A stretch of 64,000 nucleotides of DNA, from NCBI RefSeq assembly GCF_051014685.1, contig NC_135059.1, positions 9,734,001 through 9,798,000 of the forward strand, given 5' to 3'. The notes below the pieces were generated by a model. It was not told the origin of the DNA and did no database searches. It worked only from the letters and a program-made list of their open reading frames with translations. The position numbers and the translations under genes were made by a program. Below are positions 12,575 through 27,500 of this stretch, in pieces; the first letter of the stretch is position 1, and each line of letters starts with the position of its first letter. The DNA is from Ptiloglossa arizonensis. Its lineage: Eukaryota; Arthropoda; Insecta; Hymenoptera; Colletidae.

Positions 12575-15500
12575 CTGGAACACACCACGAAAGAGAAACG
12601 TGAGGCAGATGTCCTACGAACGTTACTGTCTATCCCTTGCCACGTGCGTGACAACTATCCAAAGAAAGCATTCCCTCGGGACGTAACGTGCAACTACGCC
12701 TTCTTGTTTCCGGTCTGTCCGTCGTGTTTTCCGCGTACGAATTTCAACAGACCGGAGTCGTCTCTTTTGGAAACTATGGCAACCGATTCCCTGCGCGAAT
12801 TAATAATTCCTTCGACGAGAAGAAACAGTTTGGTCGAAACGTGCTTTCCCTGACGCGAGGGAAGGTCAAGATCGGGACAAGGTCTTTTTAAACGATATCG
12901 AGATTGATGTACAGAACGAGTACAAAATAAATGCTACAAGATTAATCGATGAACACACGAGTGCAAATAAACGCTACAAGATTAATCGATGACCGGACGA
13001 GTTACAAATAAATATTACAAGATTAGTCGATTTTGCAAAAAGCAACGTTGAATGTTACAATTTGGAAATCGACTTCGTTTTTTTTCTAAATTGTCGAGCT
13101 CGAAGAAAAGGAAGCTGTTCTTGTTCTGGATTCGATAGTTTACCCACGGAATTTTGATATTAAATTCATCGTTTTGTTTCGAATTTTATTTTTATTTAAA
13201 ATATTCTACTAACGATATTTTATAGACTGTTTCCATTTTGATTAAAAAAAAAAGCAGGCACTGGGTTTCAGATTATAGGAAAGTTTCAGCGGAAGAAAGT
13301 GTAACAGGAATACGTTTGTGAACCAATTTGTTAATTTTGTCACGGAAGGATAGAATTCGTTCTCGTTTAATTTCCATCGTTTCGAAGAATTCTCAGTGCG
13401 TTAAAATGGTAATATTCGAGTAACGATGAAATTTAAAGTTCGTTCGAAGTATTTGAATACTTGTAGAATATTTTAATATCGAATTACACTCGTAGAAGTT
13501 CGAGTTAACTTCGTTGTTACGCTTCTGAGCACTATATGCGACTCTGAGCTTCCTCTCGAGATAAAAATCGCTACGTACCGCATTTTCGAGCGAAGTGGCA
13601 GTTCTGATTTTGTTGCTCGAAAGCTGGAATTACTGTAAATACACGTCGTTGAGGCAAGGATCTTGTAAACAAGGTAGAGACGAAGAACGCATCTGTTCCA
13701 CATGTTCAGCCAAGCGGGATGTTGAAACGGAGAAGTTATATGATCTAATTTACGAGAACCGTAGAGAAAACGGAGACACGAACTTTGGATGCGTTGAATA
13801 AGAGGCGATATCCGAGAAGAAAGACGGGAACTATAAACCGCATCGCAATAATCGTTGAGTGAGTTGAGAAAACAGGACGAGAGGAAAACGCGAGCGTGAA
13901 AATATACATTACGATCGAAATACCGAGATGGATCGAACGTTGCAGCAATATTCTTAGGGAAGATTTTTAGGAAAAAAGTGCACTGTGAGAAAAATCGAAT
14001 CGAGTGAGAATTTGAAATAATCTTCTTTAATTTATCTAAGCTACGTGGGAGAAAATCTTTTATGTAGAAAAGAACCTTTCTTTAATTTATTTAAGTTACG
14101 TAGGAGAGAGAGAGAGGGTCCAAGACTCTAAGTTTGAATGTTTGAATGTTTGAAAGTTTGAGTCTTTGAATGTTTGAAAGTTTGTTAATTAAATTGGTTA
14201 AAAATTCCAAAAAGCTTATTTAGAAAACAGTGACCAGATCGATTGATACTCCACAGGATATAATAATCGAATGGTATATCTAATAACCTACGAAGTGAGT
14301 ACAACCTTAAACCCAGAATTAAAAACAAACAAAAATTCCTAAATTCGAAACTAATTGGTAACTATAGACAACACGAGTGTTATATTTTCGACGCGTTGAA
14401 ATTGGTTTCACGAACCGACACGTGTCATTATGTAATGGAAAATCACGCAATACTCGGGAAGGTCGATAGGAAGTACGATCGAAATACGGTAAAAGTTGAA
14501 TAACTGCAAGAAACGACCTACCGCATAACTGCCTGTTGTTCATCCCCACCACTCAGGGGCAAGCTCGCGAAGCTCGACGACCGGCCGATCTAACTCGAAC
14601 TTTAATATACATGAAACAACACTAATGTAACGATGAAATTTTTTCTAGTTAAAATGAAATTAAATACGATAGAATCTGAATTGTATTTACTTATTTAATA
14701 AATGATACGAGAAAGTTTCGTACGAAAAGAACCAAAAATAAGAAAGTTTCATCATTGCATATTCATAATTTATATCATCGATATCTTTTTCTTCCTTGTC
14801 TCAGTTCTCGGACTTCTTTCTTTCGTTTATCTTTTTCCACGTCCGACACAAACAAAGGCGAATTTCAAAGGACGGTTCGACATAAACTGAATCTTATGTG
14901 TAAAAAGTGGGGGGCAGGCAGAATGGGCAGAGTGAGAAAAGTAACGGGTGTACGTATCGTATCGGTATACCAGATATAAGGTATAACGGTATACCTAACT
15001 ACAATATAATAGAAACTGAATCCTCCGTGTAAGGAGTGGGAGAAAGCAGTATATTATTATAACGGTATACCAATACCTATTATAACTTATACCTAGTATG
15101 TCAGTGTAGCAATAGGTACACCCGATAATTCCCCCACTCCACCCACACTGCCTTTCCTTACTCCCTACACATGGTATTCGACTTACTTTTCTGGAGTTTA
15201 AAAATCAATATCTCTGATGGACAAGTGCCCAAACCGTGTCCTTATTTTTACGCAGTTATCTAACTTTGACTGTAATTCGATTTGAAGATGGAAAACGGCC
15301 ACCGCTTTGAATAGATCGTTGGACACCTAGAACACTGTCTATAGAACACTCCTCTAGCTCATCCGGATGTCGATCAAGTCCATCTAACAGAACCCCGTTA
15401 AAGCGTAGAATGCGGTACTCGCAACGGTACCCGGACGTCCGAGCGAACGATCTTCTCCGATCGTGGCGCAAAAATCGCGAAAGTACCGTCTGATGCAACA

Positions 15501-18500
15501 AGACCCGTCACTTTTCCTCAATTCTGAGCCAGCTGTAGCCGCAGCGCCCGGAGAAAGTTGTTTGCGCGGATGTATCGAGCGGGGCAACGTGACATAATTG
15601 CGAGTGTCGGATCATGCGTCACGGCGCGCCGTAACGCGTTCTCCGGAGATTGGTCTCGGTTCCTGGTCGAACACCTCGCGAGACGAAAGGCTTTCCCTAT
15701 TCTACAGGGTGATTCTCACGCCAATGGACTCAGAAACAGTGCTTGACCACCCCGATGATAATTGTAAGTTTTCAGTTCACAGACGTTAGTAACACAACTG
15801 ACTTCGGTGCAGCAGTCGTCGTCGATCAGTTGCTAATCGGACCTACTTTATCTCTATACTGTGTGGTAGTCCATCTAAATTACTTGAAAACTGTTTGTTA
15901 TGCGAAGAAATATTCCAAATAAACGGTGCTTGAGCACCCCGGCGATGATTGTAAGTTTTCAGTTCACAGACTTAGTAACACAACTGACTTTGGTGCAGCA
16001 GTCGTCGTCGATCAGTTGCTAATCGGAGCATCGGCTAGTTTATCGCTATACCGTGTGGTGGTCAATATAAATTACTTGAAAACCGTTTGTTATGCAAAAA
16101 AATATTCCAAATAAATAGTGCTTGACCACCCCGATGATAATTGTAAGTTTTCAGTTCACAGACGTTATTAAATAATTATCCTCAATAATTGTTTAAGATG
16201 GTATTTTAAGCATAAAGGTAACAAGTAACAACGTCACTTGTAACACAATTATCCTCGATAATTGTATCAGATCGTATTTTAAACGGAACTGTAACAAATA
16301 ACGTGACTGACCTGTATCCGGTACGGGTATTCCCGGAAATAGTAATCCTGACGATCGTAGAAGATGATCGAATAGGAATCGTTCTTCGAGAGTTTACGAC
16401 GATCCAAGCCTTCCTCGAGAGTCGTCAATCCGTACAGTGCACCGGCTAAGTAACAAGCAAATATTAAAATGATGATGATCTTGATCGGTCGACAGTTGAG
16501 CGCAGCAGCTAAGTAATCGCGGAACCAGCTCATGCATCCGTGTTCAGGATTATCGATCGGATTGTACGGATCATTGGGATCCATTCCTCCAGTGCAGAGC
16601 GCTCTGTACAGCCAAGATCGTTCCGCTGAAAAGTGAAAAATGTCCACGATTATTCGTTAATTACTTCGTCACTGTGGAGAGTCTGCGTCAAACGTTGAAT
16701 TTGTCACAGAAATGTTCGTCATTGTTCGACCGGAAACAGCGTCCATGGACACTCCATAACGAGTCAAAACCAAAACTATTCCGAGAAGAAACAAAATCGA
16801 TGAAATCATCTTTCACCGAGAATAAAGGTATTAACGCGCGATTGTTCGTACAATGTCACGCGCCAGACGACAATGTTAATTGCATTGCAACTCGCGTCAC
16901 GTATTGCTACTGACTGAGTCGAAGGGGCGATCGTGCTCGAGGAGTTTCCAAGATGACCGTACCTTTGAACCTGATCGAAGACTTAAAGGAGTATGCTGGT
17001 CTGGAGAGACGAGATTATCGTTTCTCTTATTATTTTATTTTCTTCGCTCGAATTACCTCGAAAATGTGCCCTGGAAATACAATGGCGTAGAAATTTGCCG
17101 AGTTTTCGGAGATATTGAAATTTTTCGAGATTTTGCAGTTGTACGATTGTATACAGAGGTTTATTTTTAATCTTGTTATGTTTTCTATGATTCTGTTTTA
17201 TTATATAATATTTCTTTATGTTATATTTTGCAATAAGATGTTAATATAAACAAGGTAAACCCAACACTTAACGTGTTAACTATATTTTGCTGCTTTTTAT
17301 TCGCTCTGATCATTACACACTCTTTTGCACCGAGTCGCATTTATCGAGGGAGAATAATGACGATAAAATTTTGCCTACCGGTTCTCCGAAATGATAGAAA
17401 CTCGGACCTAGTGCCAGTTCGAGGAACACTACTGTACTACGTAAGACGTTAAAATTTATTTTTCGTTTCACTCGTAAGTCTACAATTTCGTCGCTTCTTT
17501 CAACCGCGACGAAGTCGAAGACGTTGCGTAAATCGTTCCTCGGATTCTAACGACGACGTTGCTCGCAGCAACGTCGACGTATCGTTGACAAATGCTCGAA
17601 GCTCGGAGAAAGCGTCCCCGTTGCGCAATACGTTATGATCTAACGAATTAACAACAGTCGAACGTAACCAGGCTTTTCTGACGTAACGTCGACCAACTAT
17701 AGAGAGATCTCGAAACTTGCTTTTTCGTTCGATCGAATCGCAACGATTGAAAACATGTCTCGAGTGATATCACGAGTCGGAGAAAATTACTTCGACCATT
17801 CAAAATGATCCAGATCGTACGATTTTTTCTACCAATACGTTGTTCATCGACAATCAACGTCTAAGGATCTTCCATTCGATCGAGAATTACGCTACTGTTT
17901 CTATTCGTCGTGTATCTGAACTTACACTCATGTTTAAATACCCCAAAATCTACCAACGGCCCCATCAGTTTGACCTATACGCATTTTTACATCGTATTAC
18001 GATATATTCTCGATAAATGTGAAAGCCTTGGGATCGAAATTCACACTTATAATGTACCGTGTTTAAAACTTTACAGTTGATACGGAATATTCTCGATAAA
18101 TGTGAAAGCCTTGAGATCGAAATTCACATTTATAAAGTACCGTGTTTAAAACTTTACAGCTGATACGGAATATTCTCGATAAATGTGAAAGCCTTGGGAT
18201 CGAGATTCACACTTATAAAGTACCGTGTTTAAACTTTACAGCTCATACGGCATATGATCTCGATAAATGTGAAAGCCTTGGGAACGAAATTCACACTTGA
18301 TCGTTTAGAATATTAATACAATCACACTTTTTTAATTTTTGTTTCTTTTTTCGCGAAATCTTTATCAACATATTTGTTTATACATTTATAAAACTCAAAT
18401 AATATCAAATACTTTTTGATTGTTTCAGAATATTGTACCAATAATATTATCTCTATATTATTCTCTGTTACGCAAACAATTTTCACTCCAATTCAAACTT

Positions 18501-21500
18501 TTCGTCTCTAATAACTTTCACGAAGCAAATTTCTCGAATCGATTAATTAATTTTATATCCGTCGTATCTATTTTGCAATATTCAATGTTAAATTTAACGT
18601 CTGAGCTACTCTTGACTTCGCGCAAACATTTTTGCTCTGCGATGGTTGTGTCCCGTGACTAAACAAACAAATAAATAATCGATCGACGAAGAGACACTAT
18701 ATTGCGTTTCAAGCGTGTAACGAACATTTTTTATACCAACGTTGACGTCAGAAACGAAGCGAAAAACGTACCGGAATAAAAACTACTTCGTTAAATCAAT
18801 TCTTAACGTATTTTCGTTTGCTAGATACCCCCGGCACGCGTCACGGTAACAATAGGAAATAAAGCCGAAAATAAGTCGCAAGGAATTGACGCGCGAAACG
18901 CGTGACACGATTCGATAAACAGCGGATGTCGACCGCGATGATAAATTTCCTGATGTAACAAGACATGAAATTACGATCTATAAATCGTCCAGGATTGCTC
19001 AATGGCAACGACCCGCCAACTTTGCCCGGATCTTCCGGTGTTTCTCCATTGAAACACGTAACAAGCTTAAAAGTCGAATTCTCTGAACATTCTCCCCGAC
19101 GTGAGTTCCCTTTCACGAAATACGAACGATTCGAAGAGCCAAAGGACACAGATCGATTCGTTTCGCATTCGATAATATTCACTTCTCGATTTAACCATTT
19201 TGGTAAACGACAGCAGGCCTTTGTCATTAGACAACGATTTCTATCAATGAATTCTTCGATGAATGCGGAGAGAATTTTTTACGAATTTCCGTGGTGATAA
19301 AATGTACAAATATCGTGTAGAATTTTAATTCTGATCTGAAATTTTAATAAAAGTGAAATTAATATGTGAGAGTGCAATAGTCTCGGTAAAACTTTTTCAT
19401 AATTAAGAATTTGGAAGAATATATTTATATATAATAATATATTATTATATATAATATAATATAATAATAATATGTATATATTTATAATTCACATCGAACA
19501 TCTACTATAACAAGAACACTTCCTTAACAACTCAATTCCTGTTTATATTTAATCTATCGCAAAGAAACTCACTTACGATGTGGAATGTTCATAAATAAGA
19601 AAAATTAATTTTACGTCAAGAGAATTGATCGTAGGACCTACGTTGTTTGAATATTTATTGTACATCTCGAGGAGTACTTAGAAGCCTTCGAAATCTTCAA
19701 CTCTTTTCTCTTATCACCCTTTATATAAATGAAAAAGTAATTTTGTCCGCGACTAAGTGATTTCGACTTAAACGTATACTTTATAGAATATCTGGACCGA
19801 ACGTATCCGTGGGATAACCCAATTTCACGAGAGCAAAATTTCTGGGGACCTCGTGAAAATAGCTGTATACCTTGCACGAAATTGCTTTTGTAACAAAAAG
19901 GTATATAACTAAAGTTGTTGTAAATCAAGTTTGGGAACACTTATATACTATACAAATTTCCGATGAAATTGTTCATAAACGAAATATCAGTCCTCATTCT
20001 TCCTACTTTTAATACAGTCCTATAAAGAGTTCAAATATACTTTAAATTTATTCACCTAAATTCGATATAATTACCAATTTAAATCTACAAACTAGACCGA
20101 AAAATCATTGTACATCGATTATTAAAATTTCACGTTCGTGTACAATTAATGATATAGAATAATATTGGTATAAACGATGTTAAAATGTCACGTTTGTGTA
20201 CAATTAATAATATAGAATAATGTTGGTATAAACAGTATTAAAATTTCACGTTCGCGTACAATTAATAATATAGAATAATATTGGTATAAACGATATTAAA
20301 ATTTCACGTTCGTGTACAATTAATAATATAAAATAATGTCGGATGTAAACAATATTAAAATTTCACGTTCGTGTACAATTAATAATATAAAATAATGTCG
20401 AATATAAACGATATTAAAATTTCACGTTTGTGTACAATTAATAATATAGAATAATGTTGATATAAACGATATTAAAATTTCACGTTCGTGTACAATTAAT
20501 AATATAGAATAATGTTGGTATAAACGATATTAAAATTTCAAGTTTGTGTACAATTAATAATATAAAATAATATTGATACAAACGATATTAAAATTTCACG
20601 TTCGTGTACAATTAATAATATAAAATAATATTGGTACAAAAATGTTTCTTCTCCGAGTATAAAAAATGGACATTTTCGAACGTTGTCCACAACGAGAAAA
20701 AGAAAACGGAAACAAGGAAACGCTTCGACCTGATGATAGTACGACCACTGAAGACTTCGAGGCCTAGTCGTTTAATGTAGAAAGTATCGTGGCACGGAAA
20801 ATAAATGAAAGTTCAAATAAAAACGCCAGCGAATGATACGTTCGAGGCAGTGGAGCCCGTGAAAGTATTCCGGGTAACGTCTTCCTCGGCCCGTTTATAA
20901 TACTCACGGTTCTTGCCTGCCTGTGTGAACGTCGTTATGCGTACGTATACACGTAAATACGATGATTACATCGGATGCAGTAATCCACCGAAATGACTCG
21001 CTCGATTGCCAGACTCTTACTTTTACCGGCTGTGAAAATTCCTGGATTGTTACGCAATGAAGAAATGCGTACGTAACAACTTCCAGGCTAATTTTCAATT
21101 TGGTTCTTAATCGCTATTGTCTATTACGAACGTAATTCTGGCAAAATTTACAGATGCGTTGAAGATGTAAACGAACGAGAAATTACGTACTATATGTACG
21201 ATAATTATCTGTAGAGAAAAACCTTCGAAAATAAAAAATATTTCACGAGTAACGGTAGTACCGTTAATTTAGTAAATAAATATCACGAGCAAGAAAATTC
21301 ACGAATTGTTCTCAGTGAATTTTGTTTCGCCAGTAACTGGTAATTATATAGGATAAATTGTATAAATTTTGTAAAGTCGAATCAGCGTTATCGTAACCAT
21401 TTAATTAGATTTAATAAAATTATTTACTTATATATATAGGCAATGACAAGAATTTATCGCTTGCATTAATCGTCTAATCCTTCTATGCACGTATTTTTTG

Positions 21501-24500
21501 CAACTGGCACAGAACTGGTTTCACGCCCGATAAATTACATTTTATTCTTTTATATACTGTTACACGTTTGTCAGACAAGTTCAAGCTTCTGTCGTCGATT
21601 GTCTCGATAATTAATTCATTACCTACCTTTGGTAACGAAATTCGATTAATAGAACAAACATACTTTATCAATATTTAACCTATCCACCGTATGTATTTAT
21701 AATTTCGTAGTAATATTTATAATTGATTATAAATATATCGAAACTTTGCTAGGATTTTATATGACTCAAAATAAAACGAAAATGTTATACGTTTCGTTAA
21801 ACATTCGTCGAACTCTTATCTTCAAATGGCAATTAAACCTTCATTTAAACGAAAATGTTAAACTCGAGATCTTTTTATTTATGTTTGAAACGAAAAATAT
21901 CAAACAGCAAATACTTTGAATAAAAAAATATTTAATTTATTTCCGAATAACCCGAATGAAACTAACCGATTGAAATATTGTGTCAAACAGTTGTATCTAA
22001 TTCTTTAAAGAAAATCGACGTAAACAATACTTACTGGACTTGGAGAGGGGTTGGACCTTGCAGCACACAATACTGTGAAGATTCTTCTGCTCGCAGTAAC
22101 CACTGATGGCCAGACATCCGGTGAAGAACGTCAAATGGAAAACGAAAGTGAAAACCACCGCGAATCCTGAACAAACAGAGCAAAACTTGTCGATTATTGT
22201 GATTGAAATCGATGCAAAAATTGCCTTTGATTTTCCAATTCTACACGCTGTCGCTCTCGACTTTCACTTGAAATCGGAACACACCGTTGAATTTTTCGCG
22301 AAAAATACACGTTTCGCGTAAATCATCGATCTTATCGTCGATAACGTTGTTGAGCGAATAATTTTTCACACAAGTTCGCTTTTCAACACTCCGCCCCGTG
22401 ATTACCAGAAACTTACCCGAATAGATGCAAAAGATCTGGACCGATGGGAAAGGTGAGAGGATCCCAATGAAAAACGATATCATATCGGTCAATGAGGTGA
22501 TCGTAATCGAGACAGCAGCCTCGCTGAGTGTCATAGCCATTCTTTCAGGTACTGGTTTCGTAATACTAGTCCGTCTCCAAGCTGCCAACATCACGAACGT
22601 GTCATCGATTCCAATTCCTACCAACAAACATTCATCTCGATTAGACACGAAACTATTGGAATACTTTATAGGTTACTCGAATACTACGAATAAACTTCGA
22701 ATGTTTGACTATTCGAATGTCACGAATACATTTCGAATATTTGAGTATTCGAATACCACGAATAGATTTCGAATATTGGAGCATTCGAATGCAACGAACA
22801 AAATTCGAATACTTGAGTATTCGAATACAACGAATACACTTCGAATATTTGAGCATTCGAGTACCACGAATAGATTTCGAATATTTGAGTATTCGAATAC
22901 AACAAATACACTTCGAATATTTAAGCATTCGAGTACCACGAATAGATTTCGAATATTTAAGCATTCGAATGTCACGAATACATTTCGAATATTTGAGCAT
23001 TCGAATACCACGAATAGATTTTGAATATTTGACCATTCGAATGTCACGAATACATTTGGAATATTTGAGCATTCGAATACCACGAATACATTTCGAATAT
23101 TTATATATTCGAATATTAGGAATAAATCTCTAATCTTTAAGTATTCGAATGCTACGAGCAAAAGTCGAATATTTGAATATTCGAATACCATTATTTGAAT
23201 GCTACAACTTCGACGATCGAACACAGCACGAATCCCACAAAACAATAGAAATAAAATAAGGTTAAGAAGTTTTCTTTCGTTGTAAAATTATCGAAATGTT
23301 TTTTAAACAATCCTATTATTTCTTCTCTCGACTCTTCAGTCGATTCTGTAATACCGAAAATACAAAGAGTGCACGAAGAAAGTTCGTACGACCGAAAAAT
23401 GTAAAACGCATTAGTTTTTCTTGATCGAAATCAAAAGATCACGGAATATAATTTATAAAATATTTTAAACCAAGACCAAGTTTAAACGAGAACTCGATCG
23501 TAAGTAAATTTGTGTACTTGAATGGTACTCGAATTAGATTCATCAAATATTTGAATCATCGACGCGTTCCGGTACTCGAATAGAGAAAAATTCAACGAAT
23601 AGTCCCTACCCTCATCTATATTCAATTCTCGGTTCTTTCGTGTAAACGTTTAATTTGATCAGTATTTAGTTTAAATTAGGACCCATTTCTGTATTACAAA
23701 TTCTCCAAGGCAGTGTTCTCCAATTTTTCTGACCACGGTCCACTCGGACAAAACACTTAACTCAGTAGGTCCACAAGTCCCTCCCACAAATTCCGCCCCG
23801 AAGTGTAAAATTGTCGACTAATGGGCTTTGCAGTTATTGACAGCCCTGAACTAATTCCACCTAAAAATGATGTCTGCAGAGAAAATTGACTCCAATCGCG
23901 AGTCCAATGTTATCGTTTATCCGGCGTCCCTTGAATCATGTCCAGACAGAAACAACCATAGAACACAGTGAAAATTTTCTTGAAAATTAACCCATCGTTC
24001 AAGAAAAACAATTCTTCACCAATGTCGTCACTGATGAAAATTACAAACCTCATTTTCTTTCATTTCTATCGATTTTTAGGTAACCCTTGTGCCGATCCAG
24101 AGTGGTTCCACACAATTGACCATAACTTTTGCAGAAAGTAAAATTCTTGAATAAAATCCATCGAATTGGCAGTTCAATGCTTGTACGTGTAGAAAACGGT
24201 GCAAATATTTAATAAAATTAACCACGCGTCTTCCAAAAAAATGTCAAAGTGATACACAAGTACCTTGTACTAACCCCTTGACGAGAAGCACTCGTAAAAT
24301 GTGAATTCGACATTGAACGATTTACTGGAAAATTGGGAAATGGAACTAGTGGAAAAACATCGACTCTTTTCTGATATTTTTTCAAAGAAACCTTAAGACT
24401 TTTCGATACGGGATTTCCACGCTTGTGTTTGTCATGTTTACGCTAGGTTCGTGGTTTTTTATGGATGAAAATAATGAAGATTACAAGAGACGTAGAATTT

Positions 24501-27500
24501 TGTTTGAAAATGAAAATTGTGCATTTGGCGGGATTATTGGTAAATAAGAGCTCTCGTTCGAGAAAAAATAAGCAATCGTGTTGGGTGTCGAACGATTTGT
24601 CACCGCTCGTCCCTTATTAGAAAAACGACAGCCGTGCCATTATCGCGATAACGAGGCGGCAGTTAGCGCACGTAGAGTGAATCAGAATGGCTGGTTTATT
24701 CGTGATTCACCCTGTCGACCGTCCGTCTACATTTCGACGGCGATTTATAGCTACTAATAAACCCAGGGCGTCGTTTATTCAATGTCCAACAAGGACGAAC
24801 GCGATCTTCGCGATGGAAACCTTTCTCGCGTCGCGGTCGGACTGAATCGAATTTATTAAAAAAATTACGGAACCAGATACGAGGAACTAGGTGTCAACAA
24901 CGTGTATCATATACAGGGACGATCCACGCAATTGGAGCGAGCTGTATCTTCGAAACATTCGGGGATAGAAGAAAATACCGCGAAGCGAATTTGCAAACTG
25001 AAATTAATTCTAATCTGATCACTTTCGTCGTTTCTGATCCAATCGACACGATGGTTGATTTATTATTTTTCATTTAAAATTGACCACTTAATAATTTGTC
25101 TACTTTTGACAATGGGAAAAAATGCATCGGGTAGATCTTGTTTGATTTAATAGGAGACGAAATCTGATATGGATGAAAGTTTCTTTTTAAGTGGAACAAT
25201 CTGTTTTCTTTTTTTTATTATTTACCTTTTAGTAAATTGTTTCAAGAGGATATTTATTCTAGAGAAACATCGACTCTTTTCTGATATTTTTCCAAAGAAA
25301 CATAAGACTTTTCGATATGGGATTTCTCCGCTTGTGTTCGTCCATGTTTACGCTAGGTTCGTGATTTTTTATGGATGAAAATAATGAAGATTACAAGAGA
25401 CGTACAATTTTGTACGAGACCTATTTTCCGAAATGAAAGAACCAAACAGCATTTTAATCAGTGTAAAAGTGACTATGGGACGAATCACGGGGAAAAGCAA
25501 TCTCGAAAATTAAAAAATAGGAGCTTTTCGAGTTGCATTTTTTCGTGTCTTTAGCGTGGTAGAAAAAAATTTAAAAAAAAACCTCAAATTTCGCAATTCG
25601 TAACTCGTGGTTGCCATGATTTCAGCTGTTCTATTCGTTTAAAACAAAAAAAAAACGAAAAATATTCTTAATTAGGATACAATATTGCCTCAATCAATAC
25701 ATAGGATACTTTGTATTGCCTCAATCAAAACCATACTTACACCTAATCCACCAACCCAGAATTATTACCTTCGTTAAAGATACTGACAATCAAATATGTT
25801 GAACCCTCAATCCAGATACTAACAACCAAATATGTTGTTCGACAATGAATGTTGAACTCTCAGACACATTTGTAATGATCAATCTTCCCATGATAAATTC
25901 TCGTAAATTGTTTTCATAATTTTTGTAACTTTATCACTAAGAGGCCCTTATTTGCTTTCTTCACGTTTCGAAATCTAATGCCTATTCATTTTTCCACACG
26001 ACCTACGATGCTCATATTTTTCAACAGTAATTTCTTCACCATATGGATACCCAAAATACCTTTGCACGTTTTACTATCCCCATTTCCAATACATGTAGTG
26101 TATTCAACACGAGACAGTTTCTCTGATCTGACGAACATCCTCTTCACGAGATCAATCTCCATTTTGACTGCATACCGGTATGGTGTATAGTCCAGATAGT
26201 CCTTTCCATATCAGCTGTCGTACTCGTCAACTGCTTCATCTTTCTTTCCTTTCCACATACCGCACGTTTGACACAAGCTAAATTCCACTCCACTATCGAT
26301 TACTATTTCGCTGTACCCTCTACTCAATGTTCTAACACCGAACAACGAACCGAATAGCTCGAAATAATTCGTGAAACTTTGTTAATTTCATCTTTCAAGT
26401 ATCTTCATCATCTTTACATCTTTCAAGAAAATGTCAAAAAAAAGAAGTCAAGTGTTTCAGCTTACAGAAGAAAACCCCCTTGTGGAGAACGAAATCTAAT
26501 ACCAATATATTTCGAGAAGAATGGAGGTCTATAAGAACAATCGACTTTTTCATACACGTTTTCTCCGAATGAAACTTTTCAAGTTGCGTAAAATCAGGTT
26601 ACAGTGGAAAGACGTTCGATAATACGTGAAACTTTGTTAATTTTACGAGTTTGGTAACACACTTTGCGCACATATATTTCCAAGACTACATCTTTCGAGA
26701 AAATGTCAAAAGAAAAGAAGTCAAATGTTTTAACTTACAGAAGAAAACCCCCTTGTGGAGAACGAAATCTAATACCAATATATTTCGAGAAGAATGGAGA
26801 TCTATAAGAACAATCGACTTTTTCATACACGTTTTCTCCGAATGAAACTTTTCAAGTTGCGCAAAATCAGGTTACAGTGGAAAGACAATTGAAGGTCGTC
26901 GTAGGTCGCGAGAGAAATTAATTTACTCGGAGGTGCCGATCGAGCACGCTTCCAGTCCGGAAGGCGTCGTTTCAACTTAACTTTGTTAGGTTAATTCGGT
27001 AAGTAGCACGGTAACGGAACCAATTACGTTTTCCAAACTCTCCGCGAGTCGGTACGATGTGACGGTAATACCTTCCGTTCTGCATCAAATTGCTCCTTTT
27101 ATCGACATTGAACGAGGATCGCGAGTGTCGGTGAAATCGGCCACGCAACGCTCGTTTACGAAATCCTTGCGCCATTGTTTTCCAAACACTTGATCGCGAC
27201 TCGATCGAACGACCACCGAACGGATCATCGAACGAACGTCGCTGTGATACGTACACACGAGAAGGCTGGTAATTTGCGTGAAAAGCGGAAGTCCCCTTGC
27301 GCGGATTTTCCCTTTCGTCGTCACGCCGGTCTGCGTCCAACAATGATCAAAGTCGCTTGATTACCAACGATTATTGCACTGGTAGACGTTCGACCGGATC
27401 GTTACGAAATCGTTCCCTCGGTTCTTTCTCCACGGGCTGACGCTTTCGATTGGAATTGTATCGCGCACTACGCGAAGACACCGACACCGGAGATTACCAA

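Larger units (their letters stand above)
12575..16311 (-). other. Intron 8 (3.7 kb)
   Basis: It has a GT-AG intron with no coding exon needed, since the flanking exons join in phase 0. It holds three ~47-bp direct copies at 12,919-13,030 (CTACAAGATTAATCGATGA variants), a solo TTCGAA satellite relic near 13,430-13,500, a GA run near 14,105, the inverted-repeat element at 14.9-15.17 kb and the 187-192 bp duplication. Nothing else recognised. Confidence 0.7.
16626..22034 (-). other. Intron 7 (5.4 kb)
   Basis: Flanking exons join in phase 1. Besides the 83-bp and 58-bp arrays it contains an AT-only stretch at about 19,425-19,470. I see no other gene; frames at 18,841-19,297 on both strands look like chance. 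Confidence 0.7.

Noticed and set aside
22425..23245. Long reading frames on both strands (up to 199 codons) with 12-residue peptide repeats such as SNTTNRFRIFEY
   Set aside because: They follow from the 36-bp satellite, whose period is divisible by three; the plus-strand frame also runs antisense through exon 6.
23711..23750. CAGTGTTCTCCAATTTTTC resembling a hAT transposon end
   Set aside because: No inverted partner or 8-bp target duplication found within the next few kb.
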